Shown here piece after piece: positions 57,375 to 64,000 of a stretch of 64,000 nucleotides of DNA. The notes below the pieces were generated by a model. It was not told where the DNA came from and made no database searches. It was given only the letters and a program-made list of their open reading frames with translations. Position numbers and translations under genes: made by a program. The stretch comes from Belnapia moabensis DSM 16746 (GTDB taxonomy: Bacteria; Pseudomonadota; Alphaproteobacteria; Acetobacterales; Acetobacteraceae): contig NZ_JQKB01000004.1 in NCBI RefSeq assembly GCF_000745835.1, positions 62,001 to 126,000 of the forward strand. Reading direction: 5' to 3'. Position 1 is the first letter of the stretch. Each line of letters starts with the position of its first letter.

Positions 57375-59273
57375 TCACCCCCTGGTCGGATGGAAGTGCT
57401 CGTGAATTTTCCGTGCCACTGCCGGCCCGATCCCCGGCGCATTCTCAAGATCCTCCAGCGCCGCGTTCCGCACCCCGCGAGCCGAGCCGAAATGGTTGAG
57501 CAGCTTGCGCTTCAACGCGCTGCCGACGCCCGGGATCTCGTCGAGCTCCGAGGTAGTCAGCGCCTTCGACCGCCCCGCCCGGTGGGTGGTGATGGCGAAG
57601 CGGTGCGCCTCGTCCCTCAGCCTTTGCAGGTAGTAGAGCACCGGGTCCCGTGGCGGCAGTTGGAAGGGCTCCTGCCCGGTGCGGTGGAACCACTCCCGCC
57701 CCGCATCCCGGTCCGGCCCCTTGGCGACGGCGACCAGCGGGATGTCATGCGCGCCGAGCTCCGCCATGATTTCCCGCGCGGCATTCAACTGCCCGAGCCC
57801 GCCATCGATCAGCACCAGGTCGGGCCAGGTGCCGCTCTCGCGCTCCGGGTCCTCCTTCAGCGCCCGGCCGAAGCGGCGCTCGAAGACCTCGCGCATCATG
57901 CCGAAATCGTCGCCCGGCTTCACCGGCCCGCGGATCGAGAATTTGCGGTAGGCCTGTTTGAGGAAGCCGCTCGGCCCGGCCGCGACCATCACCCCATAGG
58001 CATGCGCGCCCTGGATGTGGGAATTGTCATAGACCTCGATCCGCTCCGGCATGGCCGGCAGGTCGAAGAGCTGGGCCACGCCCTGCAACAGCGTCTGCTG
58101 TGCGGTACCTTCCGCCATGCGGCGCTCCAGCGCTTCGCGGGCATTGGTCTCGGCATGCTCGACCGCAGCGCGCTTGTCGCCGCGCTGCGGCCGGTGCAGC
58201 TCGACCTTGCGGCCGGCCTTGATGGAGAGCGCCTCGGCGATCAATGCCCGCTCCGCCGGCTCGTGGCTGAGCAAAACGAGGGGCGGCGGCGGCAGGTCGT
58301 CATAGAGCTGGCCTAGGAAGGCCCCGATAACCTCCTCCGGTCCCTGGTCGCCCTTCGAGAGGAAATAGGGCCGGTTGCCGTTGTTCCGCCCACCACGGAA
58401 GAAGAAGACCTGCACGCAGGTCTGGCCCGCGAGTTGATGCAGCGCCACGACATCGGCATCGCCGATGCCTTCCATGTTGATCCGGTCGCGTCCCTGGACA
58501 TGGGTCAGGCCACGGATGCGGTCGCGGATGGCCGCTGCCCGCTCGAATTCCAGCCGCTCCGCCGCCTCCTCCATCTCCCGCGCCAGGGTCTTCTGGATGG
58601 AGGGCGTCTCGCCGGAGAGGAACTGCTTCGCATCCCGCACCAGCTCCGCATAATCCTCCTTCGAGATGCGGTCGACGCAGGGCGCCGAGCAGCGGCGGAT
58701 CTGGTAGAGCAGGCAGGGCCGGTCGCGGCTGTCGAAGACGGTGTCCCGGCAGGAGCGCAGCAGGAAGACGCGCTGCAACGCGGTCAGCGTCTGGTTCACC
58801 GCCCAGGCCGAGGCGAAGGGGCCCCAGTAGCTCGCTCCCTTCCGCCGCTCGCCGCGATGCTTGGTGATCTGCGGATAGGGGTGGTCCTCGGTCAGCACCA
58901 GCCACGGGTAGGACTTGTCGTCCCGCAAAACGATGTTGTACCGAGGCCGCAACTTCTTGATGAGGTTGGCCTCGAGCAGCAGCGCCTCCGCCTCGGAGGC
59001 GGTGGTGATCACCTCCAGGCTGCGCGTCTCGTGCACCATCCGCCGCAGCCGCTCGGGCAGCCGGCCAACCTGGGTATAGGCGACGACGCGCTTCTTCAAC
59101 GCCCGCGCCTTGCCCACATAGAGAGCATCGCCCTTGGCGTCGAGCATCCGGTAGACGCCGGGCGCGAGAGGCAGGGTGGCGAGCGCCGTCTCGATCACCC
59201 GCACGCCTTCCATGACCGGCGCCGCCTCGGCCTCGGCTTGCGTCGGTTCAGGCGTGGTCCCGGCATTCGTCAT
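57375..59273 (-). CDS. uvrC: Excinuclease ABC subunit C
   Basis: A 632-residue UvrC, the dual endonuclease of nucleotide excision repair. Domains in order: GIY-YIG nuclease ([27 protein letters not shown] region, residues about 35-60), the Cys-rich part ([13 protein letters not shown]), UVR motif ([24 protein letters not shown] region), the RNase-H-like 5'-nuclease ([24 protein letters not shown]) and C-terminal helix-hairpin-helix pair ([16 protein letters not shown]). ATG 59273 is the preferred start; the TTG 22 codons upstream gives an unsupported N-terminal extension. Confidence 0.96.
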   Translation of the reverse strand: MTNAGTTPEPTQAEAEAAPVMEGVRVIETALATLPLAPGVYRMLDAKGDALYVGKARALKKRVVAYTQVGRLPERLRRMVHETRSLEVITTASEAEALLLEANLIKKLRPRYNIVLRDDKSYPWLVLTEDHPYPQITKHRGERRKGASYWGPFASAWAVNQTLTALQRVFLLRSCRDTVFDSRDRPCLLYQIRRCSAPCVDRISKEDYAELVRDAKQFLSGETPSIQKTLAREMEEAAERLEFERAAAIRDRIRGLTHVQGRDRINMEGIGDADVVALHQLAGQTCVQVFFFRGGRNNGNRPYFLSKGDQGPEEVIGAFLGQLYDDLPPPPLVLLSHEPAERALIAEALSIKAGRKVELHRPQRGDKRAAVEHAETNAREALERRMAEGTAQQTLLQGVAQLFDLPAMPERIEVYDNSHIQGAHAYGVMVAAGPSGFLKQAYRKFSIRGPVKPGDDFGMMREVFERRFGRALKEDPERESGTWPDLVLIDGGLGQLNAAREIMAELGAHDIPLVAVAKGPDRDAGREWFHRTGQEPFQLPPRDPVLYYLQRLRDEAHRFAITTHRAGRSKALTTSELDEIPGVGSALKRKLLNHFGSARGVRNAALEDLENAPGIGPAVARKIHEHFHPTRG

Positions 59274-59575
59274 GGGCAGTGATAAGGGAAACGGGCTGCC
59301 GAAGCGCAACCGGGATTTCTCCACCGATCCTGTGGACAACTCTGTGGATGCGCGATGGGAATCGGGCCAGAAATGGCTGTCATCCGCCAGTCATACGGGT
59401 TTGCGCGAATTTTGTGCACATTCATAACATGTTGAATTTCAACCCATTTGGGTTTTGAGCGCCGAGGTTGACGGGTCAAGAGCTATGTTGGTCTTGACAG
59501 GCTTCACGCCGATGTGGGTGTCAAATTTGCCGGTGGATGATTTTCGACGGGAACCGTTGTTATATTGCTGTTCTG
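59274..59575. other. 302-base AT-rich intergenic region with DnaA-box-like sequences
   Basis: The longest AT-rich stretch of the window lies between uvrC and folB. It holds TGTGGACAA (59331-59339) and TGTGGATGC (59343-59351), one and two mismatches from a DnaA box, a GTTGAA-T-TTCAAC palindrome (59431-59443), AACCC/GGGTT inverted repeats with a following T-run (59441-59456), and TTGACA at 59495-59500. No coding frame is supported. It is probably the uvrC promoter/operator area; the origin-like marks are weak. Confidence 0.45.
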
Positions 59576-59971
59576 TTACGGCCGATTGCGGACACGCTCG
59601 ATCGTAACGCCGACGGTTGCGGCATCTGGAAAGGCATCCGGCTTCTCGACGGTCACCCGCGCGGTCATCACCCGCGGATCGACCAGCGCCGCCGTGGCAA
59701 TCCGCTCGGCCAGGGTCTCGACCAGCAGAGTGTGCCCATCCTCGGCCGCGGCGCGGGCGGCGCGGACGACGCTCTCGTAATTCACCACCCGCCGCAGGTC
59801 GTCCGGCCCAACCGAGGCCGGTGCCGATTCATCCTCCACCGCCAACTCCACCCCGACGATGACCCGCTGCGGCCGCGCCTTCTCATGCGGGTAGATGCCA
59901 AGCCGCGCCTGCAAGGCGAGGCCGCGCACGAAGACCAGGCGCAGCCGCCGCGTCGCATCCGGAGCGTTCAT
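59576..59971 (-). CDS. folB: Dihydroneopterin aldolase
   Basis: A 131-residue FolB that cleaves 7,8-dihydroneopterin to 6-hydroxymethyldihydropterin in folate synthesis. Characteristic segments: VFVRGLALQARLGIYPHEKARPQRV, where Glu binds pterin, VVNYESVVRAARAAAEDG and LLVETLAERIATA, VTVEKPDAFPDAATVGVTIE with the catalytic Lys. ATG 59971 overlaps the SDR stop (ATGA), and the open frame upstream is a shadow of that gene. Confidence 0.92.
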   Translation of the reverse strand: MNAPDATRRLRLVFVRGLALQARLGIYPHEKARPQRVIVGVELAVEDESAPASVGPDDLRRVVNYESVVRAARAAAEDGHTLLVETLAERIATAALVDPRVMTARVTVEKPDAFPDAATVGVTIERVRNRP

Positions 59972-60747
59972 TCCTCGAGGCCCCCCGCTTCGGGGCTCGG
60001 CGCCCATTGCAGGTGCTGCCCGCCATCGAGGGCGATCATCTGCCCGGTCATCGACGGTAATGCGAGGATGGCGAGCGCCGCCCGCGCGATCTCCTCCGGG
60101 CTCGTCCCATGCCGCAGCGGCACCGACTGGCACTGCCGGCGGAACTGCTCCTCGCTCTGTCGCGGGCTCGGCAAGGCCGGCCCCGGCCCGATGCCGTTGA
60201 CCCGGATGCGCGGCGCCAGCGCCAACGCCAACGTCTGCGTCAGCGTCCAGAGCGCCGCCTTGGAGACGGTGTAGCTGGTGAAATGCGGGGTCAGCGACCA
60301 GACCCGCTGGTCGAGCATGTTGAGCACCAGCCCTTCGGCCTCGGGCGGCAGGGCGCGGGCCATCGCCTGGGCGAGCAGGAAGGGCGCGCGGAGGTTGGGT
60401 TCCAGGTGCCGATCCCAGCTTTCCCGCGTCGCGTCCTCCCACTCGTCGCGCTCGAAGGTGCTGGCATTGTTCACCAGCACCCCGATGGGGCCGAGCGCCG
60501 CCGTCGCCTCCGGCAGCAGCCGCGCCGTCTCCGCCTCCTGGCCGAGATCGGCCTGCAACGTCACGGCCTTGCGTCGGAGGGCACGGATCGCCGCCGCCGT
60601 CTCCGCCGCCGCCTCGGCGCTGCCGGCATAGTGGATGGCGATGTCGAAGCCGGCCTCGGCGAGGCCGAGCGCGATCGCCCGGCCGAGGCGCTTGGCGCCC
60701 CCTGTAACGAGCGCCGCGCGCGGGATGGCGGAAGGAATGGGGAACAT
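59968..60747 (-). CDS. SDR oxidoreductase, pteridine-reductase (FolM)-like
   Basis: A 259-residue short-chain dehydrogenase. The cofactor loop is ALVTGGAKRLGRAIALGLA: a TG-x3-R-x-G form seen in pteridine reductases and FolM, with an NADPH preference. Catalytic Tyr and Lys are in FTSYTVSKAAL, and NVNNASTFERDEWE-type residues follow. The translational overlap with folB supports reduction of dihydrofolate/dihydromonapterin-type substrates. A generic SDR is the alternative. Confidence 0.87.
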   Translation of the reverse strand: MFPIPSAIPRAALVTGGAKRLGRAIALGLAEAGFDIAIHYAGSAEAAAETAAAIRALRRKAVTLQADLGQEAETARLLPEATAALGPIGVLVNNASTFERDEWEDATRESWDRHLEPNLRAPFLLAQAMARALPPEAEGLVLNMLDQRVWSLTPHFTSYTVSKAALWTLTQTLALALAPRIRVNGIGPGPALPSPRQSEEQFRRQCQSVPLRHGTSPEEIARAALAILALPSMTGQMIALDGGQHLQWAPSPEAGGLEE

Positions 60748-60778
60748 GGGCGCGCTGTAGCGCAGCCCGGGCGCCGCG

Positions 60779-62041
60779 TCACGCCCGCGGCTTCAGCCCG
60801 CGCCCCTGCATCACCGCCGCCTCGCCGAAGCGGGCCCGCAGCGCCTCCACCGCCTGCCAGCGGGCGGCGCGCTTCGGCGCCTCCGGGTCGGCGAGGTCGC
60901 CGCGGTCGGCGCCGGCCGCCGGCGCCAGCGGCTGCGCGCCGATGCCGATCAGCCGGAAGGCCGTTCCATCCGCCTCGCGCAGCAGCAGCGGCCGGGCGGC
61001 GGCGAAGAGCGTCTCCGGCAGCCGGGTGGGGGAGGGGAGGCGGGCGTTGCGCGTTCGCAGCGCAAAGCCGGCCGTCTTCAGTTTGAGCACGACCCCGGCC
61101 GCCGCCAGCTCCTTCTCCCTGAGCCGCCGCGCCAGCTTCTCGCACATCCGCCAGAGCGGCGCCTCCAGCTCGGCGATGGCGGCAAGGTCGCGGTCGAAGG
61201 TGGTCTCGGCGCTGATGCTCTTGGTCTCGCGCTCCGGGTTGACCGGCCGGCTGTCCTCGCCCCGGGCGCGGGCGGCGAGGCCCGGCCCGTCCTCGCCGAA
61301 GCGCCGCGCCGCCTCCAGCGGGGTGAGCGCCGCCAGCTGGCCGAGCCGGGTGAAGCCCGCCGCCTCCAGCTTCCGGGCCAGCGCCGGTCCGACGCCCGGC
61401 AGCAGCGTCACCGGCTGCAGCGCCAACCATTCCGCCGCCTCGCTGGCGCCGATGACGGCGAAGCCCCGCGGCTTGTCCCGCTCCGCCGCCAACTTGCCCA
61501 GCAGCCGGTTGGCGGCGAGGCCGATGGAGACGGTGACGCCCACCTGGACCTCTACTTCGCGCGCGAAGCGGGCCAGCACAGCGGCGGGCGGGGCACGGTG
61601 CAGCGCCGCCGTCCCCCGCAGGTCGAGCACGGCCTCGTCGATCGAGAGCGGCTGGACAAGCGGCGTCAGCGCCTCCATCAGCCCGCGAATCTGCCGCGCG
61701 GCGGCGGCGTATTTCGTCATGTCCGGCTTGATGACGACGGCGTCGGGGCAGAGCGCCAGCGCCTTGAACATCGGCATGGCGCTGCGCACGCCGCGGGTGC
61801 GGGCGATGTAGCAGGCGGCCGAGACCACGCCGCGCCGGCCGCCGCCGACGATCACCGGCAGGGCCAGCAGCTCCGGCCGGTCCCGCTTCTCTATGCTGGC
61901 GTAGAAGGCGTCGCAATCGACATGTGCGACGGTCAGCGTGAACAGCTCGGGGTGCCGCACCAAGCGGCGCGAGCCGCAGGCGGAGCAGGTGCCGCGCGCC
62001 TCGGGCACCTCGCGGAAGCAGTCGCGGCAGAGGGCGGGCAT
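60779..62041 (-). CDS. dinB: DNA polymerase IV with N-terminal zinc ribbon
   Basis: A 420-residue Y-family translesion polymerase. An N-terminal CRDC...CSAC pair (Cys5, Cys8, Cys19, Cys22) forms a putative zinc finger, then the polymerase core begins with LTVAHVDCDAFYASIEKRD and continues to the catalytic pair in PLSIDEAVLDLRG. The helix-hairpin-helix region is LLPGVGPALARKLEAAGF, and the little-finger domain follows with ETKSISAETTFDRDL. No beta-clamp motif is obvious at the C-terminus. ATG 62041 is 2 bases from the stop of the ROK gene, so the pair is co-transcribed. Confidence 0.92.
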   Translation of the reverse strand: MPALCRDCFREVPEARGTCSACGSRRLVRHPELFTLTVAHVDCDAFYASIEKRDRPELLALPVIVGGGRRGVVSAACYIARTRGVRSAMPMFKALALCPDAVVIKPDMTKYAAAARQIRGLMEALTPLVQPLSIDEAVLDLRGTAALHRAPPAAVLARFAREVEVQVGVTVSIGLAANRLLGKLAAERDKPRGFAVIGASEAAEWLALQPVTLLPGVGPALARKLEAAGFTRLGQLAALTPLEAARRFGEDGPGLAARARGEDSRPVNPERETKSISAETTFDRDLAAIAELEAPLWRMCEKLARRLREKELAAAGVVLKLKTAGFALRTRNARLPSPTRLPETLFAAARPLLLREADGTAFRLIGIGAQPLAPAAGADRGDLADPEAPKRAARWQAVEALRARFGEAAVMQGRGLKPRA

Positions 62042-62042
62042 C

Positions 62043-62945
62043 TCAGTCCCAGAGCCGCGCCGCGCCCAGCACGCCGGAACTGTCGCCATGCACCGCCCGC
62101 AGCAGCGGCGTCTCCACGACGTCGGAGAAGACGAAGTCCCGCCATCGCCGCGGCACTAGGTCATAGAGATGCGCCATGTTGGAGAGGCCACCCGCCAGCA
62201 CGATGCAGTCCGGGTCGAGCAGGTTGATGACATGCGCCAGCGCCCGAGCCAGCCGGTCGGCATGGCGGGCGATCGCCCCGGCCGCCGCCGCATCCCCTGC
62301 GGCAGCCCGCGCCGGCAGCCCGCCGGCATCGCGCGCGCCCGACCCATCGGCATCGGCCGCCAGCGCCGGGCCGCGGAGGAAGGTCTCGATGCAGCCCCTC
62401 CGCCCGCACCAGCAGGCCGGACCGGGATACTCCTCCGGCGTCATCCAGGGCAGCGGGTTGTGGCCCCATTCCCCGGTGATGCGGTTGCGCCCTTCCTCGA
62501 TTCGCCCCTCCGTGGTGATTCCCGCTCCGACGCCCGTGCCGAGGATGACGGCGAAGACACGGCGATAACCGGCCCCCGCGCCATCCGCCGCCTCGCTCAT
62601 CGCCAGGCAATTGGCATCGTTCGAGAGCCGCACGGGTCGGCCGAGCCGCGCCGCGACATCGGCATCCAGCCGCCCGCCGTTCAGCCAGGTGGAGTTCGCC
62701 CCGCGCACCAGCCCCGTCGCGGGCGAGAGGCTGCCAGGGATGCCGATGCCGACCGAGCCCTGGCCGCTCAGCTCCGCCTCCGCCGCCTCCACCAGCGCGC
62801 CGATCAGGCCGATGACGTCGGCATAGTCGGGCGGCGTCGGCGCCCGGCGGCGGAGGCGGATGGCGCCCGTGGCGTCGAGCGCCACGATCTCTGTCTTGGT
62901 ACCGCCGAGGTCGATGCCGAGGCGGAAGGGCATGGTGCTTGTCAT
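62043..62945 (-). CDS. ROK-family sugar kinase
   Basis: A 300-residue ROK kinase. N-terminal ATP-binding loop FRLGIDLGGTKTEIVALD, a catalytic Asp in LSNDANCLAMSEA, and the ROK zinc signature ITGEWGHNPLPW followed by CWCGRRGCIETF. Closest in appearance to fructokinase/N-acetylglucosamine kinases; the sugar cannot be told. Stop is 2 bases before the dinB start. The ATG at 62945 or at position 5 (62933, MPFRLG) are the possible starts. Confidence 0.9.
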   Translation of the reverse strand: MTSTMPFRLGIDLGGTKTEIVALDATGAIRLRRRAPTPPDYADVIGLIGALVEAAEAELSGQGSVGIGIPGSLSPATGLVRGANSTWLNGGRLDADVAARLGRPVRLSNDANCLAMSEAADGAGAGYRRVFAVILGTGVGAGITTEGRIEEGRNRITGEWGHNPLPWMTPEEYPGPACWCGRRGCIETFLRGPALAADADGSGARDAGGLPARAAAGDAAAAGAIARHADRLARALAHVINLLDPDCIVLAGGLSNMAHLYDLVPRRWRDFVFSDVVETPLLRAVHGDSSGVLGAARLWD

Positions 62946-62974
62946 GATGGGGGCCGGGTGCTGTGCTCTTCAGC

Positions 62975-63208
62975 ATGTCTGAAACGCTGCTCGATGTGCA
63001 GGGCCTCTCCTGCCCTCTCCCGGTGCTGAAGGCCAACAAGGCGCTGCGGGCCCTGCCGCCGGGCGCGCAGCTGGTGGTGCTCGCCACCGACCCGGCGGCG
63101 GCGAAGGACTTCCCCGCCTATTGCGCCGAGACCGGGCACGAGCTGGTCGAGGCCGCCGAGGCGGAGGGCGTCTGGCGCTTCGTCCTGCGGAAGAAGGAGG
63201 CGGCATGA
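62975..63208 (+). CDS. tusA: TusA-family sulfurtransferase
   Basis: A 77-residue small sulfur carrier of the TusA/SirA family. Its active-site CPxP motif is in GLSCPLPVLKANKALRALP, and the fold ends with EGVWRFVLRKKEAA. Such proteins relay persulfide sulfur to tRNA thiolation, molybdenum cofactor or oxidation pathways. ATG 62975 (MSETLLDVQG) is preferred over GTG 62963, since the family begins there. Overlaps the deacetylase start by 4 bases. Confidence 0.92.
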   Translation: MSETLLDVQGLSCPLPVLKANKALRALPPGAQLVVLATDPAAAKDFPAYCAETGHELVEAAEAEGVWRFVLRKKEAA

Positions 63209-64000
63209 GCCTGCTGCTGCTCACCCATCGCGCCTGCCTCCGCCACGACCCGGGCGACTACCATCCGGAATGTCCCGACCGGCTGCGCGCCGTGCTGGCA
63301 GGGCTGGAGGTGGAGGAGTTCAGCGACCTCATCCGCGCCGAGGCGCCGGAGGCAACGGTCGAGCAGCTGGAGCGCGCCCATCCGCGCAACTACATCGACG
63401 CCATCCTTGCCATCCGCCCGGCCGAGGGCGAGAGCGTGGCGATGGATGCGGATACGGTGATGAGCGCCGGCAGCGCCGAGGCCGCGCTCCGGGCGGCCGG
63501 CGCCGCCGTCGCCGCTGTCGATGCGGTGATGGGCGGCGAGGTGCGCCGCGCCTTCTGCGCCACGCGCCCGCCCGGCCACCATGCCGAGCCGGCGCGGCCA
63601 ATGGGCTTCTGCTTCTTCGCCAATGCCGTCATCGCCGCGCGGCATGCGCAGGCGGTGCATGGCGCGGCGCGCGTCGCCATCCTCGATTTCGACGTGCATC
63701 ACGGCAATGGCAGCCAGGCCTGCGTCGAGGCGGATGCGTCGATCCTCTTCGCCTCCTCGCATCAATGGCCGCTCTATCCGGGGACGGGCGATCGGCGGGA
63801 GCGGGGGGTGGGCAACATCTTCAATGCGCCACTCCGGGCCGGGGCCGATGGCGCCGAGTTCCGCGAGGCCTGGCAGGCGCTGCTGCCCGCGATCGAGGGG
63901 TTCCAGCCGGACCTGCTGGTGATCTCGGCCGGCTTCGATGGCCATGCGCGCGACCCGCTGGCGCAGCTCCGCCTGCGCGAGGCGGATTTCGCCTGGGTAA
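63205..64000 (+). CDS. Histone deacetylase-family protein, 3' end cut by window edge
   Basis: The first 265 residues of a class II histone-deacetylase-like amidohydrolase (acetoin utilisation/acetylpolyamine hydrolase type). Zinc-site motifs are visible: RPPGHHAEPARPMGFCFFAN (charge-relay His pair), the metal-binding DFDVHHGNGSQ and the YPGTG and SAGFDGHARDPLA segments. Bacterial members hydrolyse acetylpolyamines or acetyl-lysine. The ATG overlaps the tusA stop (ATGA). The rest, about 40 residues, lies beyond the window. Confidence 0.92.
   Translation, partial: MSLLLLTHRACLRHDPGDYHPECPDRLRAVLAGLEVEEFSDLIRAEAPEATVEQLERAHPRNYIDAILAIRPAEGESVAMDADTVMSAGSAEAALRAAGAAVAAVDAVMGGEVRRAFCATRPPGHHAEPARPMGFCFFANAVIAARHAQAVHGAARVAILDFDVHHGNGSQACVEADASILFASSHQWPLYPGTGDRRERGVGNIFNAPLRAGADGAEFREAWQALLPAIEGFQPDLLVISAGFDGHARDPLAQLRLREADFAWV

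Noticed and set aside
59274-59339. A TTG start for UvrC 22 codons upstream
   Set aside because: The extension is not conserved in UvrC and lies over the DnaA-box-like region; ATG 59273 is normal.
1-64000. CRISPR arrays, tRNA or rRNA genes, IS elements and prophage genes
   Set aside because: No direct repeat array, tRNA cloverleaf, transposase or phage structural gene could be found on either strand.

Overview
The window is very GC-rich, densely packed bacterial chromosome with strongly GC-biased third codon positions and many GTG starts. The gene content suggests a chemoheterotrophic alphaproteobacterium. SecB, the TimA/Tim44-like protein and MltA lie side by side, and SDR-FolB, UvrC, PgsA and MoaD-MoaE follow one another. 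These arrangements, with DUF1194, DUF3775, TRAP transport and DUF3305/DUF3306 genes, are typical of Rhodospirillales; an Acetobacteraceae (Roseomonas-like) host is my inference. There are no rRNA, tRNA, CRISPR, IS or phage genes.

Layout. 0-11 kb: mixed metabolic genes, namely a class III aminotransferase (cut by the left edge), DUF29, GST, FkbM methyltransferase, a decayed ChaA-type cation/proton antiporter, an Asp/Glu-racemase-family protein, DUF3775, DUF1194, a DegT sugar aminotransferase, a DHA2 efflux pump, a Gfo/Idh/MocA oxidoreductase and an exported beta-carbonic anhydrase. 11-17.7 kb: a tightly coupled minus-strand surface-glycan operon (DegT/LegC-like aminotransferase, GT4, WecB-like 2-epimerase, GT4, CapD/PglF-like dehydratase). 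18.4-21.3 kb: SecB, a histidine phosphatase, TimA and MltA. 21.3-24.6 kb: a LutA-like protein coupled to an isoleucine-hydroxylase-family dioxygenase, then an amidase. 24.7-27.8 kb: a TakP-like TRAP transporter.

28-35 kb: a six-gene operon related to hydrogenase-4/complex I (hyfB-C-E-F-G-I-like). Its large subunit has lost both cysteine pairs that bind the NiFe centre, so it is an energy-converting-hydrogenase-related (Ehr) complex and not a hydrogenase. No ferredoxin-type or hydrogenase-maturation gene accompanies it. 38.8-46.9 kb: a set of genes normally found beside a molybdenum formate dehydrogenase (polyferredoxin, DUF4444, DUF6505, DUF6352, DUF3305, DUF3306, TorD, MobB, MoeA), but with no catalytic dehydrogenase in the window. 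The two blocks are about 4 kb apart, and a shared respiratory role is the most interesting hypothesis here.

47-49.6 kb: an EnvZ/OmpR-type two-component system and a MarR regulator. 49.8-52.8 kb: branched-chain aminotransferase, LysE exporter and an acyl-CoA ligase. 52.8-62.9 kb: a long minus-strand housekeeping stretch (DinB with its upstream ROK kinase, pteridine-reductase-like SDR, FolB, UvrC, PgsA, a lipoprotein, MoaD, MoaE, a VOC protein, a polytopic membrane protein and a TSUP exporter). The right edge has TusA and a histone-deacetylase-family protein cut by the window. Most operons use 1-4 base stop/start overlaps, implying extensive translational coupling.
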